Translations under genes and position numbers: made by a program | The notes under the pieces: model-generated | The model's database searches: none | What the model saw: the letters and a program-made list of their open reading frames with translations, nothing else | What the model was told of the DNA's origin: nothing | DNA from: Pelagibius sp964472095 | Lineage (GTDB): Bacteria; Pseudomonadota; Alphaproteobacteria; Kiloniellales; Kiloniellaceae | Direction of reading: 5' to 3' | Assembly (NCBI GenBank): GCA_964472095.1 | Contig: CAYYIV010000001.1 | Coordinates: 62,001-126,000 of the forward strand | Length of the DNA stretch: 64,000 nucleotides | In this document: positions 61,240 through 64,000 of the stretch, piece after piece | Position numbering within the stretch: position 1 is the stretch's first letter | Layout: the number at the start of each line of letters is the position of its first letter

Positions 61240-62862
61240 TCACCCGAACAGCCCGTGCAGGAACCAGTGGCCTTCGCTGCGGTAGAGCCAGTAACGGCGG
61301 CCGTCTGAGTCCTCGACGCGGAAGTAGTCGCGCGGCGGGGTCTCGCTTTCTTCCGGGTCGAGCCGCCACCACTCGCCGAGCAGGCGCTCCGGGCCCTCGG
61401 CGCGCACCACCTGGTGCAGCACGCGACGCCAACGGAACTGCGCCGGCGGATAGTCGGGCAGGAGGGAGAGCGCTTCTATCGGCTCCGGCCGCGGCAGCAG
61501 GCGCAGCGGGCGCAGCTTCGGGTGCGGCGTGCGCTGCCAGTCGTCGTTGGCCTTTCCCGGCGCCCCGTCATCCGCCCCGGCGGGCGCGAGCGCGAAGGCG
61601 CGTTCCGGCAGGTGGCTTTCGCGCAGCCGCGGCGCGCGCACGGCGCCGCTGCCGAGGCGGTTGTCGAGGCGGTCGACCAGCTCGGGAATGTCCCTCGCAC
61701 CCGACGCCGCGCCGGGGGAGTTGCTCTCGCGGCGCAGTTCCATCTGCTGGGCGGCGAGCGGCGCCGTCAGCGTGGCGCCCAGCGTCATCACCTCGATGCC
61801 GAAGCCGGGATCGAGGCGCGGCAGCTTCTCGGTGAACAGGCGCCTCAGATGCCGTGCATCGCGGCTCGGCCGGCTGGTGCCGAGGGTGAGGCGCTGCAGG
61901 CTGCCGTCGCTGCGGTAGGCGGTCAGCTCCAGCTGCCTGGCGCCGCGCCCGGCGCGGCCCAGCTCGCGGCAGAGGTGCTCCAGCAGCAGGGTGGTGGCGC
62001 GGCCGAGGTCGTCGGGGTCGCTGACCGGCTCGGCGAAGATCTGCCGCGTGAGGTGGGCGGCCGGCGCCTGGCGCGGCGAGAGGGCCTCCGCCTCCGAGCC
62101 CAGGGCCTGGGCGAGGCGGCGCACGGCGAGCGCGCCGAAGCGCGGCGCCAGCACGGCGGCCGGCAGCGGGTAGAGCTCCTCCAGGCGGCGCAGGCCGAGG
62201 CGGTCCATCAGCTCCACCGTGCCCGAGGACAGGCGCAAGGCCGCCGGCGGCAGCGGCGCCAGGGCGGCGCGCTGGCGGCCCGGCATGACGATGACGGCAG
62301 GATGCGCGGCCGAGGTGGCATAGCGCGCCATGGCCCAGGCGGCGCCGAGGGTGTCGGCCAGGGCGAGGCGCGCGGTGTAGCCGAAGCGCGCGAGGCGCGC
62401 CTGCAGGTCCTCCACCAGGGCACGCTCGCCGCCGAAGAGGTGGCAGCAGCCGGAGACGTCGAGCAGCAGCCCGGCGGCGCCGCCCGGCCCGCGCCCCTCG
62501 CCCTCCGCCGTCGAGCAGGGGGCGGCCCAGGGCGTGTAGCGGGCGCACCAGGCGGCCAGCGCGGCGACGGCGCGGGCATCGACCTCCGGCTCATGGGGCA
62601 CGGTGACGAGACCGGGCAGCAGGGCGCGCGCCTCGGCCAGCGGCAGGCCGGGCGCGAGGCCGCCGGCCTCCGCCTGCGCATTCACCGCGGCGAGGCTCAG
62701 GCGCCCGGACTCGTCGGCGACCAGCGCAAGGGCTTGCGAGGCTTCAGCCGACTTGCCGGAAGTCGACGAGTTCTCCCCCCGCTGCGCAAGGCTCGCGGCT
62801 CGGGCACGCTGCCAGCGATCGGTCGCGAAGCGCGGGAGCCAGAGAGAAACCACACGCCGCAT
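61240..62862 (-). CDS. imuB: ImuB, catalytically inactive Y-family polymerase homologue
   Basis: A 540-residue Y-family-like protein that bridges DnaE2 to the sliding clamp. It opens MRRVVSLWLPRFATDRW, the standard ImuB start, in which the catalytic Asp of active Y-family enzymes is replaced. DVSGCCHLFGGE and the helix-hairpin-helix/little-finger part follow, with an ImuB-type C-terminal extension. ATG 62862 has GGAG seven bases upstream. The start lies 119 bases inside imuA, a long overlap. The clamp-binding motif was not located with certainty. Confidence 0.9.
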   Translation of the reverse strand: MRRVVSLWLPRFATDRWQRARAASLAQRGENSSTSGKSAEASQALALVADESGRLSLAAVNAQAEAGGLAPGLPLAEARALLPGLVTVPHEPEVDARAVAALAAWCARYTPWAAPCSTAEGEGRGPGGAAGLLLDVSGCCHLFGGERALVEDLQARLARFGYTARLALADTLGAAWAMARYATSAAHPAVIVMPGRQRAALAPLPPAALRLSSGTVELMDRLGLRRLEELYPLPAAVLAPRFGALAVRRLAQALGSEAEALSPRQAPAAHLTRQIFAEPVSDPDDLGRATTLLLEHLCRELGRAGRGARQLELTAYRSDGSLQRLTLGTSRPSRDARHLRRLFTEKLPRLDPGFGIEVMTLGATLTAPLAAQQMELRRESNSPGAASGARDIPELVDRLDNRLGSGAVRAPRLRESHLPERAFALAPAGADDGAPGKANDDWQRTPHPKLRPLRLLPRPEPIEALSLLPDYPPAQFRWRRVLHQVVRAEGPERLLGEWWRLDPEESETPPRDYFRVEDSDGRRYWLYRSEGHWFLHGLFG

Positions 62863-63673
62863 CGTCCCACTCCACTTGCCAGGATCCCGGCGCCGCCCCG
62901 CGGCAGCGCAGGAGGTCGAGCCGCCAGCGCGGGCGGCCGATGAAAGACTCCTCCAGATCGTCATTGGAAGCCGCGGCGGTGACGCGCCAGCGGCTGAGTG
63001 CGGCGCTGGCCGCGCGGCCCTGGCGCAGCGGCCGGAAGCGGCGGTGCAAGGCGAAAGCGGTGATGCCGCACCCGCCTCCCAGGCTGGCCTCGGCGGCGAG
63101 CTGCAGGCGGCGCCCGGCCAGGCGGTCGAGCCCTTCGACCTCGCCCACCACGGCGGCGAGGCGGCGGCAGCGCAGCCCTTCCTCCATGGCCCAGAGCACC
63201 TCGGCGTCGCTGCCGGCGCGCACCAGCAGGAAGCGGCCGGGGTCGAGCCCCTGTCCCGCCAGCGCCGGCGGGTAGAGGTCGCCCCGGCGCGAGACCCAGA
63301 GGATTTGACCGCTGTCCGGAAAGGCCCGTTGGAGGCGCGCCAGCAGGGCGAGGCAGAAGCCGAGCGTCGCGCCGTCGTCCCACTCCGCGCGCTCACCCTC
63401 GATCTCGTGCAGCGCGCCGAGCGGCAGGCCGCCGCCGGGCAGTGCATCATCGAGCGTGGCGAGCCCCAGCGGCGCCACCGGCCGCATCCGCCCCGCCCCC
63501 CGGCCCTGCTCGATGCGCCTGACCTGATCGCGCAGGGCGGCGAGGCCGGCGGCGGGGCCTGCGGAGGCGTTTCCGACAGCCGCGCGGGAGGCCTCGGGAG
63601 GCTCGGAAACTCCCAGAAAGCGGCGCATGGCACTCCAGTCCACGCGCGCGTCTTGACAGGCAGCAGGCGGCAT
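62744..63673 (-). CDS. imuA: ImuA, SOS mutagenesis accessory protein
   Basis: A 309-residue RecA-fold-like protein (formerly SulA-like) that assists ImuB and DnaE2. The GGGLPLGALHEIEG loop and LWVSRRGDLYPPALAGQGL are typical ImuA features; the C-terminus overlaps imuB. ATG 63673 has GAGGTGAG directly upstream. A LexA box is 27 bases before the start. It is the first gene of an SOS cassette imuA-imuB-(DUF559 remnant)-dnaE2. Confidence 0.9.
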   Translation of the reverse strand: MPPAACQDARVDWSAMRRFLGVSEPPEASRAAVGNASAGPAAGLAALRDQVRRIEQGRGAGRMRPVAPLGLATLDDALPGGGLPLGALHEIEGERAEWDDGATLGFCLALLARLQRAFPDSGQILWVSRRGDLYPPALAGQGLDPGRFLLVRAGSDAEVLWAMEEGLRCRRLAAVVGEVEGLDRLAGRRLQLAAEASLGGGCGITAFALHRRFRPLRQGRAASAALSRWRVTAAASNDDLEESFIGRPRWRLDLLRCRGAAPGSWQVEWDDAACGFSLAPALRDRSLAACPSREPCAAGGELVDFRQVG

Positions 63674-63699
63674 CTCACCTCGACAGCTTCAGTACATTT

Positions 63700-63714
63700 G
63701 TTCACTTTATGTTC
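63700..63714. promoter_or_regulatory. LexA (SOS) box of imuA
   Basis: GTTC-ACTTTAT-GTTC is an exact match to the alphaproteobacterial LexA site GTTC-N7-GTTC. It lies 27 bases upstream of imuA within an AT-rich promoter. Confidence 0.9.
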
Positions 63715-63745
63715 TATATAAACCGACATGAGGAGTCAAGATTGC

Positions 63746-63800
63746 TAGATGATGCCATTATTGACAAATGACGTCATATATGTATATTGATGTCATCTAA
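63746..63800. promoter_or_regulatory. Promoter with three ATGAnGTCAT-like operators
   Basis: A -35 TTGACA (63761-63766) and a -10 TATATT (63783-63788), 16 bases apart, precede the RHH gene. The palindrome ATGACGTCAT (63768-63777) lies between them, and diverged half-copies occur at TAGATGATGCCA (about 63746-63757) and TGATGTCATCTA (about 63789-63800). The pattern suggests autorepression. Confidence 0.7.
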
Positions 63801-63820
63801 TACACAGGAGTGACAGCACC

Positions 63821-64000
63821 ATGGAGAGGGTTGCGACAACCTTCCGGATCGACCCTGCGGTGAAGGCCGGACTGGCCAAGCTGAGCAAGTTGCAGCGCCA
63901 GTCCCTGAACCAGCTCGCCAACGAGGCGATCACCGAGTTCGTCGCCCGGCGCATCCTGGAAGTGGAGAACGAACTGCAGTCCACTCTGAAGGATCTGCGG
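63821..64000 (+). CDS. Small ribbon-helix-helix-like regulator (3' end beyond window)
   Basis: Sixty codons are visible and the frame is still open at the window end. MERVATTFRIDPAVKAGL followed by LNQLANEAITEFVARRI looks like a CopG/Arc-type beta-helix-helix DNA-binding domain, as found in antitoxins, then a charged helix (EVENELQSTLKDLR). AGGAG precedes ATG 63821 by about nine bases. The operator array in its promoter fits autoregulation. Whether a toxin gene follows cannot be seen. Confidence 0.7.
   Translation, partial: MERVATTFRIDPAVKAGLAKLSKLQRQSLNQLANEAITEFVARRILEVENELQSTLKDLR

Noticed and set aside
1..64000. tRNA, rRNA, riboswitch, prophage or insertion sequence
   Set aside because: None was recognised on scanning; a computed search (tRNAscan, Infernal, ISfinder) would be needed to exclude small or degraded copies.

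Overview
The window is a high-GC chromosomal segment of an alphaproteobacterium, most likely a free-living, PHB-making member of Rhodospirillales sensu lato. I infer this from the gene set and not from a marker gene. Supporting signs are a B12-dependent ribonucleotide reductase, a clpS-clpA pair, a phasin, an imuA-imuB-dnaE2 mutagenesis cassette with an alphaproteobacterial LexA box (GTTC-N7-GTTC), and several palindromic intergenic repeats common in alphaproteobacterial genomes. No rRNA, tRNA, CRISPR array, integrase or transposase was recognised.

Layout. 1-5.3 kb: 3' end of nrdJ, an SLC13-type permease with RCK_C domains and a hybrid-free sensor histidine kinase. 5.6-10.8 kb: RidA protein, glutamine-synthetase-like ligase, COG3146-type acyltransferase, secreted DUF1194 protein and membrane DUF457-type hydrolase. 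10.9-14.5 kb: clpS-clpA and a phasin with PhaR-like boxes. 14.9-19.0 kb: a stand-alone Anbu-type proteasome homologue, a periplasmic binding-protein-like gene, a lipoprotein and a D,D-carboxypeptidase with a SPOR domain. 19.3-22.9 kb: the sugar-nucleotide operon galU-ugd-pmm. 23.1-27.8 kb: a J-domain/VWA pair, a molybdopterin oxidoreductase and an LPG-synthase-like membrane protein. 27.9-34.5 kb: a 2,4-dienoyl-CoA reductase-type SDR divergent from an acyl-CoA synthetase, then an alcohol dehydrogenase and a cation P-type ATPase behind an FNR/FixK-like box. 34.5-39.5 kb: small secreted protein, GST-kappa-like isomerase, an unknown protein and TRAP transporter membrane subunits. 39.6-49.7 kb: VOC protein, iron alcohol dehydrogenase, leucine-dehydrogenase-type enzyme, putA, and a divergent polar amino-acid ABC importer; this reads as an amino-acid uptake and catabolism block.

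49.7-53.7 kb is a clearly different, lower-GC insert. It holds a SIR2-NACHT (STAND) protein typical of anti-phage defence, followed by an overlapping ORF that is probably its displaced C-terminal part. The two frames would join if a short CG dinucleotide tract were one unit longer. A decayed MarR C-terminus marks the right edge. This is the best candidate for an undescribed system in the window.

53.7-57.7 kb: HAD-family dehalogenase, secreted unknown, class III aminotransferase and a PAS protein. 57.7-63.7 kb: a 22-bp tandem repeat array overlapping the end of dnaE2, then dnaE2, a DUF559 remnant, imuB and imuA under a LexA box. The window ends inside a small ribbon-helix-helix-like gene with a repeated palindromic operator in its promoter.
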